A stretch of DNA of 64,000 bases from Microbacterium sp. zg-B96 (lineage in GTDB: Bacteria > Actinomycetota > Actinomycetes > Actinomycetales > Microbacteriaceae). Every line of letters begins with the position of its first letter. The stretch's first letter is position 1. The notes under the pieces were generated by a model. That model was not told the DNA's origin. It saw only the letters and a list, made by a program, of their open reading frames with translations, and searched no databases. Below are positions 29,449-37,553 of this stretch, piece after piece. The stretch covers positions 2,480,001 through 2,544,000 of the forward strand of contig NZ_CP126738.1 of assembly GCF_030246865.1 (NCBI RefSeq), written 5' to 3'. A program made the translations under genes and the position numbers.

Positions 29449-29940
29449 TCACTCGCGGAAGTCTTCGGGCTCCACGTCGTCGATGAAGTGCTTGAACTCC
29501 TCGATGTTGTCCTCGGCGTCAGCCGCGGCGAGCACATCGGGGATGCCTGCTTCGGCGAGCACCTCGTCGGCGACGAAGATCGGGGCGGCCGTACGCGAGG
29601 CGAGCGCGATGGCATCCGACGGACGGGCGTCGACGGACTGCGTGCCGCGGGGCGAGGTCAGCGTGACCTCGGCATAGAAGGTGCCGTCGTCGATGCGGGC
29701 GACCTCGACGCGATCGACCTCGGCACCGAGCGTGGAGAGCATCGACCGCATCAGGTCGTGCGCGAGCGGCCGCGGGGTGATCGCCCCCTCGACGGCGATG
29801 AGGATCGACGTCGCCTCCTGCGCGCCGATCCAGATCGGCAGGATGGCGCCTTCGCCGGGGAGGGCGTCGATGGGCTTGAGCAGCACGACGCGCTGCCCCT
29901 CGGGGTCGAGGGCGACACCGGCCACACGCACCTGCACCAT
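29449..29940 (-). CDS. Bifunctional nuclease (BFN/DUF151) family protein
   Basis: A 163-residue DUF151 protein. LPIWIGAQEATSILIAVEG (about 34-52) and SVDARPSDAIALASRTAAP (about 103-121) are the conserved segments, and an acidic tail follows. Members were named for nuclease activity on RNA and DNA in plants; the role in bacteria is unclear. Typical length for the family. Single gene with its own promoter region. Confidence 0.9.
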   Translation of the reverse strand: MVQVRVAGVALDPEGQRVVLLKPIDALPGEGAILPIWIGAQEATSILIAVEGAITPRPLAHDLMRSMLSTLGAEVDRVEVARIDDGTFYAEVTLTSPRGTQSVDARPSDAIALASRTAAPIFVADEVLAEAGIPDVLAAADAEDNIEEFKHFIDDVEPEDFRE

Positions 29941-30079
29941 GTGTGCTCCCTTCGACCCGAGGCATCCGGCTGGACCCCTCGGAGCCCATCGTAGGCACGT
30001 CGCGCCCCCCGGGGCACCGGTCCCCGTCATTCGCCGCGACAACCCCGCGCCACCGCGGCCCTGGGCGTATCGTGACCGC

Positions 30080-31315
30080 ATGGCATCCGCGAAGGACGAC
30101 GCCGTCATGCTGCAGATCGGCGACCACGATGTGCGGGTGAGCCACCCGCACAAGGTCGTCTTCCCCGTACCCGGTCTGACCAAGCTCGACCTGGTCGATT
30201 ACTACCTCGCCGTCGCCGACGGCGCGCTGCGGGGAGCGGCCGACCGGCCGATGGTGCTCAAGCGCTTCGTGAAGGGCATCGACCACGAAGCGTTCTTCCA
30301 GAAGCGGGTGCCGGAGAACCACCCCGACTGGGTGCAGACCGCCACGCTGCGGTATGCGTCGGGCACGAGCGCCGAAGAGGCGGTGATCCAGGATGCCGCG
30401 GGGCTGGCGTGGATCGTCAACCTCGGCTGCCTGGACCTGAACCCCCATCCGGTGCGCGCGCGGGATCTGGATCACCCCGACGAGCTGCGCATCGATCTGG
30501 ATCCGATGCCGGGGGTCGACTGGCAGCAGATCGTCGATGTCGCGTTCGTCGTGCAGGACGTGCTCACCGACCACGGGCTCGTGGGGTGGCCGAAGACGTC
30601 GGGGTCGCGCGGCATCCACATCCTGGTGCGGCTGCGGCCGGAGTGGGACTTCGCCGCCGTGCGGCTGGCCGCCCAGACGCTCGCCCGCGAAGTGGAAAAC
30701 CGCGCGCCGGGGCTGGCCAGCGCCCACTGGTGGAAGGAGGAGCGCGGCGAGAGCGTGTTCGTCGACTTCAACCAGAACGCCAAGGACCGCACCGTGGCAT
30801 CGGCGTACTCGGTGCGGGCGCTCCCCGATGCCCGGGTGTCCACCCCGCTGGAGTGGGACGAGCTGCGCACGCGCCGCCCCGAGGAGTTCACGGTGCCGAC
30901 GGTGCGCACCCGGTTCGCCGAGCGGGGCGACCCGCACGCCGGCATCGACGACGCCCCGGGGTCGCTCGACGCGCTGCTGGCGCTGGCGGAGCAGCTGGGT
31001 CCGGCCGAGCGGGCGCCGCGCGGATCGGGCACGGCCGAGGGGCGGCGCGTGTCGACCATGCCGCTCATCGAGATCGCGCGCGCCAAGACGAAGGACGAGG
31101 CGCTGGCGGGGTTGGAGGCTTGGAAGGCGCGGCATCCGGAGGTCGTGTCGCAGCTGTCCCCCGCCGACGTGCTCGTGGACGGCATGCGCGGGTCGAGCAC
31201 GCTCTGGTACCGCATCCGCGTCAATCTGCAGCACGTTCGCGAGGCCGAACGCCCGGCGCAGGAGCCGCTCGAGGTCGACTACGACCCGTGGGCCGGGCGC
31301 AGCTTCCCTGGTTGA
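30080..31315 (+). CDS. Stand-alone LigD-type polymerase/primase (archaeo-eukaryotic primase fold)
   Basis: A 411-residue protein matching the polymerase domain of bacterial LigD, used in non-homologous end joining. Seen: SHPHKVVFPVPGLTKLDLV near the N-terminus, the catalytic pair Asp139/Asp141 in LRIDLDP, SGSRGIHILVRL (174-185) and VFVDFNQN. No ligase or nuclease domain is fused and no Ku gene lies nearby. The C-terminal about 100 residues after position 300 extend the usual domain. ATG start with TATCGT exactly six bases upstream, leaderless. Such split proteins fill gaps with ribonucleotides; partner genes must be elsewhere. Confidence 0.9.
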   Translation: MASAKDDAVMLQIGDHDVRVSHPHKVVFPVPGLTKLDLVDYYLAVADGALRGAADRPMVLKRFVKGIDHEAFFQKRVPENHPDWVQTATLRYASGTSAEEAVIQDAAGLAWIVNLGCLDLNPHPVRARDLDHPDELRIDLDPMPGVDWQQIVDVAFVVQDVLTDHGLVGWPKTSGSRGIHILVRLRPEWDFAAVRLAAQTLAREVENRAPGLASAHWWKEERGESVFVDFNQNAKDRTVASAYSVRALPDARVSTPLEWDELRTRRPEEFTVPTVRTRFAERGDPHAGIDDAPGSLDALLALAEQLGPAERAPRGSGTAEGRRVSTMPLIEIARAKTKDEALAGLEAWKARHPEVVSQLSPADVLVDGMRGSSTLWYRIRVNLQHVREAERPAQEPLEVDYDPWAGRSFPG

Positions 31316-31331
31316 CGCTGGACATCGGCCT

Positions 31332-32411
31332 TCATTCCTCCCCGTCGACCGGCATCCCGAGCCACTCGCCGAGCTCGGCGATCTCGGCGCGCACCATCTC
31401 GTGCTCCTCTGGCTCGAACGGCAGGAACTCGTGCACCGCGTTGACGCGCAGCACGCCGCGGCTCTTGTCGACCTCGGCGTCGAGCATCCCGACGAACCGG
31501 TCGCCCATCAGGATGGGGTGCGCGAAGAACCCGTAGCGGCGCTGGGGTTTGGGCTTGAACTGCTCCAGCACGTAGTCGAACTCGAAGATCTCACTCAGCC
31601 GCGGGCGGTCGAACAGCATCCCGTCGTACGGGTTGAGGAAGGCCACGCGCCCGCCGTCGTCCTCGTCGAGGGCGGCGAGCGCATCGGGGTCGACGCGGTA
31701 CTTCCGCGTGCTGCCCTCGATCGTCGCCGGCTCCCCCGCGTCGCCGACACGCGTCCACGGTGACCGCTGTTTGGCGATGCCCGCCGCCTGCAGCCGCCGC
31801 ATGTTCCGCAGGCGCGCGGCCTCCTCGGGGTCGTACTCGGGCAGGTCGGCGGGGTAGACGCGTTCGGCGAGGTCCCACACGCGCTGGCGGCCCTCGCGGC
31901 CGGCGATCGCGACGACGCCCTGGCACATGAGGAACTCCAGCATCTGCGGAACCTGGTTGGCCCCCGACCAGCCGTCGGGCGGGCGGCTGACCTGCGCGGT
32001 ATCGGGGATCTGCCCGGCCAGCAGTGGCCCCTCGGCCCGCAGGCGCGCGATCACGTCGGCGCGGAAGCGGTCGTTCGCCTCGAGCCACCGCCGGCTGCTC
32101 TCCCGCTGCGGCCACGCCCGCATCTCGGGGAGCATGAGCGGCAGCATGCTCATCGGGCGGAAGGTGCCGGCGAACTCGAACAGCAGCCGGTCGCCTTCGA
32201 CCACCTTGCGCAGCTGCCCCGGTTCGTACGACCACCCGATGCGCGACCACAGCACGGTGTGCTCGCAGGGCGCGATCGTGGCGGTCGGGTCGATCTTGAT
32301 GCTGCCGAGTTGCTCGGCCACTTCGACGACGTCGCCGGGCCGCACCGCGTCGAGCAGCTGCGCGCGCACCGCGATGCGGCGCGCCTGGTCGAGGGTGAGC
32401 CGGTGGGTCAC
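31332..32411 (-). CDS. HTH_42/AlkZ-like winged-helix protein
   Basis: A 359-residue protein of the winged-helix DNA-binding family that includes the DNA glycosylase AlkZ (YcaQ). Seen: HRLTLDQARRIAVRAQLLDA, then SIKIDPTATIAPCEHTVLWSR and FAHPILMGDRFVGMLDAEVD. The AlkZ catalytic QxQ/QxD motif position reads differently (SIKID), so glycosylase activity is uncertain. The GTG start at 32411 overlaps the SDR stop by four bases (GTGA), which fixes the start and shows coupling. It may repair or unhook alkylated or cross-linked bases. Confidence 0.8.
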   Translation of the reverse strand: MTHRLTLDQARRIAVRAQLLDAVRPGDVVEVAEQLGSIKIDPTATIAPCEHTVLWSRIGWSYEPGQLRKVVEGDRLLFEFAGTFRPMSMLPLMLPEMRAWPQRESSRRWLEANDRFRADVIARLRAEGPLLAGQIPDTAQVSRPPDGWSGANQVPQMLEFLMCQGVVAIAGREGRQRVWDLAERVYPADLPEYDPEEAARLRNMRRLQAAGIAKQRSPWTRVGDAGEPATIEGSTRKYRVDPDALAALDEDDGGRVAFLNPYDGMLFDRPRLSEIFEFDYVLEQFKPKPQRRYGFFAHPILMGDRFVGMLDAEVDKSRGVLRVNAVHEFLPFEPEEHEMVRAEIAELGEWLGMPVDGEE

Positions 32412-33391
32412 GGGCTCGACGCTAGTCCAGAGGTGCCCCGCGGGGCACCGGTGCGCAACAACTCCTCCGCGACGGTCCACATCCGCGTCGCGTCGTCGGC
32501 GTTCACCATGCGGCGGAACGGATGCCACCGGCGCGCGGCTCCCACCATCTGCAGCAACCCCGATGGTGCGAAGAAGTGGCCGTGCGCGGCATCCGTGGCA
32601 TCCGTGGCATCCGTGGCATCCACGGTGAGCGCCTGCAGCGCCGGTTGCGCGGCCTGCGTCAGCGGGTTGCCGAAGTTCGTCGCTGCCGCGTGGACGAACC
32701 CCTGCGGCAGTCGGCGGCGCAGGTCCGACGCGATCGCCGAACCGGGGGCGATGCCGGGGTGCGCCTGCGCCACGGTGATCCCCCAGCCGTCGGCGGCGCT
32801 GCGGCGGGCGAGTTCGGTGCCGACCAGCGCCAGCGCGAGCTTGGATCGGCCGTAGGCGCGCAGCGCACCGTAGCGGCGTTCGAGCTGCAGGTCGTGCCAA
32901 TGGATGCGGCACACCGCGGCGCCGAGGCTGGTCTGCATCACGGTGCGCGCCCGCGATGCCCGCAGCAGCGGCAGCAGCCCCACCGTGAGGGCGAAGTGGC
33001 CGAGGAAGTTGGTCTGAAAGTGAAGTTCGAAGCCGTCGGCGGTGACGTGGCGCTCACGGTCGCCCAGCATCACGACGCCGGCGTTGGCGAGGTAGAGGTG
33101 GATCGGGGTGCGCTCGTCGTTCAGCTCGCGAGCCAGTGCCGTGACGGAGTCGAGGCGCGCGAGGTCCAGGTCGCGCAACTGCAGGCTCGCGTCGGGCGCC
33201 GTGCGGCGGATGTCGTCGATCGCGCGGCGGCCCTTGTCGCGGTTGCGCACCGGAAGGATGACGTGCGCGCCGGCGGCGGCGAGCGCGCGGGCGATCTCGC
33301 GGCCGACCCCGTCGCTGGCGCCGGTGACCAGCGCGTTGCGGCCGGTGAGGTCGGGCAGCCCGGGCAGCGGGGCGGCGCTCGTCGTGGCCAT
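32408..33391 (-). CDS. Short-chain dehydrogenase/reductase
   Basis: A 327-residue SDR. NAD(P)-binding TGASDGVGREIA is at 23-34, LANAG (NNAG-like) follows, and the catalytic YGRSK keeps Tyr-x-x-x-Lys. The ATG at 33391 lies after a GAAGGGA ribosome-binding site. Near residue 265 a DAT-DAT-DAT run is encoded by four tandem 9-bp units (32588-32623). Its stop overlaps the downstream HTH_42 start. Retinol-dehydrogenase-like by sequence; substrate unknown. Confidence 0.87.
   Translation of the reverse strand: MATTSAAPLPGLPDLTGRNALVTGASDGVGREIARALAAAGAHVILPVRNRDKGRRAIDDIRRTAPDASLQLRDLDLARLDSVTALARELNDERTPIHLYLANAGVVMLGDRERHVTADGFELHFQTNFLGHFALTVGLLPLLRASRARTVMQTSLGAAVCRIHWHDLQLERRYGALRAYGRSKLALALVGTELARRSAADGWGITVAQAHPGIAPGSAIASDLRRRLPQGFVHAAATNFGNPLTQAAQPALQALTVDATDATDATDAAHGHFFAPSGLLQMVGAARRWHPFRRMVNADDATRMWTVAEELLRTGAPRGTSGLASSP
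32588..32623. repeat. In-frame 9-bp microsatellite in SDR gene
   Basis: Three perfect GGCATCCGT units and one GGCATCCAC in tandem. Because the unit is nine bases, copy-number change would add or remove three residues (Asp-Ala-Thr) without a frameshift. Each unit also contains the abundant heptamer GGCATCC. Confidence 0.9.
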
Positions 33392-33520
33392 GGCGTCCCT
33401 TCGGTCCCCCAACGGATACCACGCCGGCCGCACCCAGCGCAGTCTGCGGCGACGGATGCCGCGTCGCTGGGGCGGCGCAACCCCTCGCTGAGAAGCGCGG
33501 TCGCGGGTGACACTGGCGTC

Positions 33521-34078
33521 ATGACGAAGATCATCGCGGTGCACGGGGACATCACCGACCAACGGGTGGACGCGATCGTGAACGCCGCGAACAACGGCAT
33601 GCGCGGTGGCGGCGGCGTCGACGGCGCGATCCACCGGGCGGGCGGCCCGGCGGTGCTGCGGGACTGCGTCGCGCGCTTTCCGGACGGGCTCGCCACCGGC
33701 GACGCCGGCTGGACGACCGCCGGCGAACTGCCGGCGCGGTGGGTGATCCACACGGTGGGCCCGAACTTCGCCGCTGGGCAGCGCGACCGGTCGCTGCTGG
33801 TGTCCTGTTACCGGCGGTCGCTGCAGGTGGCCGACGACCTGGGGGCGCGCACCGTGGCGTTCCCGCTGATCAGCGCCGGGATCTACGGCTGGCCGAAGGC
33901 GGATGCCATCGCCGCCGCCGTGGAGACGATCGCCGCCGCCGACACCGCGGTGGAAGAGGCGCGGATCGTCGCGTTCGACGCGGCGACGTACGAGCAGGTG
34001 GCCGCGGCCACCGCGGCGGCAGCCGGCGCGGCGGCATTCGGAGCGGCCGACGAGACGGGCGCGGGCGGCGCGGGCTGA
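33521..34078 (+). CDS. Macrodomain (ADP-ribose-binding) protein
   Basis: A 185-residue macrodomain of the O-acetyl-ADP-ribose deacetylase type. Seen: VHGDITDQRVDAIVNAANN (about 7-25), GGGGVDGAIHRAGG (29-42) and AFPLISAGIYGWPKADA. The catalytic-loop Asn/Asp and the Gly-rich ADP-ribose loop are kept. An Ala-rich tail of about 25 residues follows the domain. It hydrolyses or binds ADP-ribose derivatives; possible links to protein ADP-ribosylation are inferred only. It is divergent from the SDR. Confidence 0.93.
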   Translation: MTKIIAVHGDITDQRVDAIVNAANNGMRGGGGVDGAIHRAGGPAVLRDCVARFPDGLATGDAGWTTAGELPARWVIHTVGPNFAAGQRDRSLLVSCYRRSLQVADDLGARTVAFPLISAGIYGWPKADAIAAAVETIAAADTAVEEARIVAFDAATYEQVAAATAAAAGAAAFGAADETGAGGAG

Positions 34079-34086
34079 TCCGCCGC

Positions 34087-35553
34087 TCACGCCGCGCGCC
34101 AACCGGATCTGTCGGGCGGCGGGTCCCACGCCCACTTCACCGGGGACTTCGACCGCAGCACGATCGGCGCACCCCCACACGGCGGATGCAGGATGAACGG
34201 TCCCTGCCCATCGCGGGTGATCTTCCACCCCGCGTTGTGCAGCAGCATGTGATGGAAGCGGCAGAGCAGGATGCCGCGGTCGATGTCGGTCCGGCCCTGA
34301 TCCTCACCCCAATGGTCGATGTGATGCGCTTCGCAGTACGAAGCCGGGCGGTCGCACCGCGGCGCCATGCAGCCGCCGTCGCGCGCCGCGAGCGCGAGGC
34401 GCTGCTTCGCCGTGAACAGGCGCCGCTCGCGCCCCACATCCAGCGGGTTGCCACAGCTGTCGACGGTCACCACGACCGACGCGGTGTCGCACAGCGTCCG
34501 GTCGAGCACTGAGCCGGGCATCGCTGCCCCGCCGTCCTCGACGTGGGCGACGCTCAACAGCCGCCCGAAGGCGTCACGCGGACCGACGGCATCCTTCACC
34601 GCAATCAGCCGCACGCCGGGCTGGCGAGCGCCGAACACGTCTTCGACGGACGCGAGGGCGCCGGCCCGCAGCACGTCCATCATGAGGTCGTAGGTCAGCT
34701 GGTCGTTCGTGCGCGGGTCGTGCGTGAGCGCCTCAGCCTCGGCGCGCTCGGCATCGGTGACGAACCGCGGACCACCCCGTCGCGGCCGCAATGCCGCGGA
34801 GATCATCGAGTCCACCCACGCGTACATCTCGTCGTCGAAGTCGATGCGCGCGTGGTGCACGCCGTCGGCGTCGGTCCACATGCGCCACGAGCGGTCGGCG
34901 AACCGGCGCGCGAACCGCTCCTCGGCGCCGGCGGGATCCAGCGCATCGCGCACGGCGCGCGCCCGCTTGGCCAGTTCTTCCACGGGCATCCCGGGCACCT
35001 CGTCCATGAGTTGCTCGGCCGCGATCGCCCAGACGGCCGCCGCCCCGTCGCCGTCGCACGGCTCCCCCAGCCCGCGCCGGATCGCGTCGTGCTGCGCCGT
35101 CGTCAGCGTGCCGTCAAGCATCGCCGCCCGTAGCCCCGCGTGCCACGGCGGCGGAGGCGCGACCACCGGCACCGGCCCACCCGGCGCACCCAAATCCCGC
35201 GGTTCCACCGCCGCCACGTCGTCAAGCAGCGACGAGCCCACCCGCACCGTGCGGGTGGCATCCGCGCGCGAACCGCCCGTGATGTCCTGGATCATCGTCA
35301 CCGGCGACCGATGCCCTCGCTTGCCCGCGAGACCACCGTGCGGCGCCGCGGACCGCTCCGTGATGACAGCCGCCGCCACGACCTGCAGCCGCTCGGCGCA
35401 CCCGATGACCGCGGCGGAGTCTTGGAACAGCGCCACGACGTCGTCGTCGGACAGGTTCCGCACTGCCGCAAGCAACGCATCGGGCTCGACATCGAGAGCG
35501 TCGTGGCCGCTGACGGCCTGCGCTCTCGTGGCGAACTCGGCGAGGAAGGTCAT
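34087..35553 (-). CDS. DUF222 and HNH endonuclease-domain protein (13E12-like)
   Basis: A 488-residue protein with N-terminal DUF222 and a C-terminal HNH nuclease: CDRPASYCEAHHIDHWGED followed by RGILLCRFHH gives the Cys/His metal site. These proteins are abundant in actinobacteria and are related to the mycobacterial 13E12 repeat family. The promoter carries a LexA-type box at 35575-35590, 22 bases upstream of the start, so induction by DNA damage is likely. Function is unknown; proposals include mobile-element nucleases and DNA repair. Confidence 0.92.
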   Translation of the reverse strand: MTFLAEFATRAQAVSGHDALDVEPDALLAAVRNLSDDDVVALFQDSAAVIGCAERLQVVAAAVITERSAAPHGGLAGKRGHRSPVTMIQDITGGSRADATRTVRVGSSLLDDVAAVEPRDLGAPGGPVPVVAPPPPWHAGLRAAMLDGTLTTAQHDAIRRGLGEPCDGDGAAAVWAIAAEQLMDEVPGMPVEELAKRARAVRDALDPAGAEERFARRFADRSWRMWTDADGVHHARIDFDDEMYAWVDSMISAALRPRRGGPRFVTDAERAEAEALTHDPRTNDQLTYDLMMDVLRAGALASVEDVFGARQPGVRLIAVKDAVGPRDAFGRLLSVAHVEDGGAAMPGSVLDRTLCDTASVVVTVDSCGNPLDVGRERRLFTAKQRLALAARDGGCMAPRCDRPASYCEAHHIDHWGEDQGRTDIDRGILLCRFHHMLLHNAGWKITRDGQGPFILHPPCGGAPIVLRSKSPVKWAWDPPPDRSGWRAA

Positions 35554-35574
35554 ACCGACATCATGCTCCTACCC

Positions 35575-35590
35575 TCGGACATTTGTTCGA
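35575..35590 (-). promoter_or_regulatory. LexA SOS box upstream of DUF222/HNH gene
   Basis: TCGGACATTTGTTCGA matches the actinobacterial SOS box TCGAAC-N4-GTTCGA with one mismatch. It sits inside a larger perfect 9-bp inverted repeat, CTACCCTCG (35569-35577) and CGAGGGTAG (35588-35596). In mycobacteria, 13E12-family genes are known to carry SOS boxes. Confidence 0.8.
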
Positions 35591-35677
35591 GGGTAGGGGC
35601 GAGATGTGGACAACTCGCCGGCCTAACCGACTGGGGAGCCACCGCCGCACCGCTCCCCCGCGGCGTAGCATCCGACC

Positions 35678-36214
35678 GTGATCTACGCCGTCGGATTCCT
35701 GCGCAACGTCAACCAGGGCCAGCGCGGGCACCCGTCCACTGCCGACATCCTCGCGGCGTTCGCCGACGCCGGGGCTCCCGACGCCGTCACGTTCCAGAGC
35801 AATGGGACGGTCCTGTTCACCGCCGACGATCCGCAAGCCGTCATCGCGGATGCCGTGACCGCACTGGCCGCCCGCACCGGGCTCCAGCGTGCCGCGTACG
35901 CGCTGCCGTTCACCGAGATCGAGCGCATCGTCGCCGGGCACGCCGACCAGCCCGACGCGAGTCGGCGCGAGGTGAGCTTCCACGGCCGTCGCGGCGGCAG
36001 CATCGACATCGCCGACCCCGACGTCGTGCGGGTCGCTGCCGAGTACCGGTGCCGGATCCTCGAGTTCGCCGACGGCTGGGCAGTGTCGCTGAACGACATC
36101 GAGGGGGACGGGAACGGCACGCCGGTCATCGAGCAGCTCACCGGCCACCCCGCGACCTCGCGCGGCCTGCGCACCCTGGCGCGCCTGGTCAACCGCTTCG
36201 GATCCGACGCATAG
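35678..36214 (+). CDS. DUF1697 family protein
   Basis: A 178-residue protein. FLRNVNQGQRGHPS and AVTFQSNGTVLFT correspond to the LLRGINVGG and TYIQSGNVVF blocks of DUF1697. Role unknown. The GTG start at 35678 has TAGCAT exactly six bases upstream (35666-35671), so it is probably leaderless. It is convergent with the PIN gene. Confidence 0.75.
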   Translation: MIYAVGFLRNVNQGQRGHPSTADILAAFADAGAPDAVTFQSNGTVLFTADDPQAVIADAVTALAARTGLQRAAYALPFTEIERIVAGHADQPDASRREVSFHGRRGGSIDIADPDVVRVAAEYRCRILEFADGWAVSLNDIEGDGNGTPVIEQLTGHPATSRGLRTLARLVNRFGSDA

Positions 36215-36247
36215 GCACCGGGCCCAGCCGCACCGACCCATACCAAA

Positions 36248-36646
36248 TCACTTCATCAGATCCTCGAACTCCGCGACGGCGACCACCCCCTGCGCTCCGG
36301 CGAGCAGTCGCGCGTCCTCGGCCACGAGAGCATCGGCCTGCAGCACCGCGACCGCGAGGTACTCGGCGAGCGGGGTGTCCTCCCACCCCAGCTGCGCGGC
36401 AAGCTTCCACGCCGTCGCGCGTGAAACGCGGTCGCCGAGCAACCGGATCTTCAGCTCGGCGACTCCCTCCAGGCGCGCGCGCCCGAGCTTCTCGTCGAGC
36501 GTTCCCTCCCGCACCGCTCGATACAGGCACGAGAGCGCATGCGAGCGCAGCACCGATGGTGCCACCAGCGAGTGTCCGGCGCCGAGCGGGCGGCCGTCGG
36601 CGAGGAGCCGCAGCGCCGTGGGCGCGTCGATTGCGAACCGAGTCAT
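36248..36646 (-). CDS. PIN-domain protein (toxin-like), no visible antitoxin
   Basis: A 132-residue PIN-like ribonuclease. Acidic residues expected of the metal site are seen in RFAIDAPTALRLL (Asp6), AEYLAVAVLQADALVAED (near 106-123) and the terminal EFED. The ATG at 36646 gives the family N-terminus. No small antitoxin gene precedes it; the open frame upstream is the shadow of the next gene. Could be a VapC-type toxin or a domesticated RNase. Confidence 0.7.
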   Translation of the reverse strand: MTRFAIDAPTALRLLADGRPLGAGHSLVAPSVLRSHALSCLYRAVREGTLDEKLGRARLEGVAELKIRLLGDRVSRATAWKLAAQLGWEDTPLAEYLAVAVLQADALVAEDARLLAGAQGVVAVAEFEDLMK

Positions 36647-36772
36647 GACCGGATGATGGCAGCCACCCCCGACACGACGGATGCCGGACTCAAGAATCCC
36701 CCACCCCGGACCCCGAGAGGCCGCCGCCACCACCCCGTTGCCCATGTCCGACCCCAGCGCTAGACCGGTCGC

Positions 36773-37120
36773 ATGAGCAGAACACGCGAATGGCTGAACG
36801 GTTACATCACGGCGTGGGAGTCGAAGGACCCCGACGACGTGCGCAAGATCTTCACCGAGGATGCCGAGTACTTCTTCCAACCCGACGATCCGGAGGCGGC
36901 GCGCGGAATCGACAAGATCATCGAGGAATGGCTCGACCCCGAGCCGACCAAGGCCGAGCACAACCTCGACGTGCTCGTCGAGAACGATCAGGTCGGCATC
37001 ATCTCCGGCCACGTCACCTACCCGGGGCACTCCTCCTACGTCAACCTCTGGGAGGTGCATTTCGCGCCCGACGGCCGCGCCCAGAAGTTCGTGGAGTGGT
37101 GCCGGCGCGACGACGAATAA
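36773..37120 (+). CDS. NTF2/SnoaL-like protein
   Basis: A 115-residue NTF2-fold protein (REWLNGYITAWESKDPDDVR, YVNLWEVHFAPDGRAQKFVE). The ATG at 36773 stands six bases after TAGACC, a near-consensus leaderless -10. Function unknown; similar small proteins are scattered across the window (26869, 28684, 52903, 58105). Confidence 0.8.
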   Translation: MSRTREWLNGYITAWESKDPDDVRKIFTEDAEYFFQPDDPEAARGIDKIIEEWLDPEPTKAEHNLDVLVENDQVGIISGHVTYPGHSSYVNLWEVHFAPDGRAQKFVEWCRRDDE

Positions 37121-37126
37121 CGACGA

Positions 37127-37537
37127 CTAATAACACCGAGATTCACCGCCCGCGCGACCACGGCTCGCGTGGTCGGGCATCGAGCAGACCGACCTGCTCG
37201 AGCGCGCGGTGCCGGGAGACGTGATCCGGTCGGCGATGACCCCCGGGGGCACGTCGCGCAGGTGGTCCCAGCGGCAGTGGCTGACGAGCGTGAACGGCAC
37301 AGCACGGTCGACGGGCTGCAGCACGGTCGACGGGCTGCAGCACGGTCGCGTTGTCCAGGCCGGTCTGGTCCTGGAACCAGCCCGCCGTGTATTGCCACGC
37401 GAACAGTGCCGGTACATTCTGGCATTCCCGCCGATCGTCGCGCTCGGACACGACGACCTGGTCGCCTCGGTCGGCGCCGTCGTGCAGCGGTACCTCATCG
37501 ATGACTTCGTCCCGATACAGCAGCAGCAAGCGGTCAC
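37127..37537 (-). pseudogene. Frameshifted hypothetical gene disrupted by a 19-bp tandem duplication
   Basis: On the minus strand a frame from the GTG at 37537 (LLLYRDEVIDEVPLH) runs to TVLQPVDRA at the duplication. The continuation VPFTLVSHCRWDHLRDVPPG is found only in another frame, ending at 37127. Removing one copy of the 19-bp repeat (37301-37338) joins the frames cleanly into about 130 residues. The family is not recognised. The gene begins 16 bases after the Nudix stop, so it was probably in that operon. It looks recently inactivated, or it is a sequencing/assembly artefact. Confidence 0.75.
37301..37348. repeat. 19-bp tandem duplication (2.5 copies) causing frameshift
   Basis: AGCACGGTCGACGGGCTGC occurs at 37301-37319 and 37320-37338, with a partial 10-base third copy to 37348. 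Nineteen is not a multiple of three, which explains the broken frame in the surrounding gene. Confidence 0.92.
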
Positions 37538-37553
37538 CTGACTGCCCCGCACC

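Noticed and set aside
37155..37175. Hairpin CGACCACG/CGTGGTCG as a stand-alone terminator
   Set aside because: It lies within the end of the frameshifted gene and could simply be coding; not enough evidence for a separate feature.
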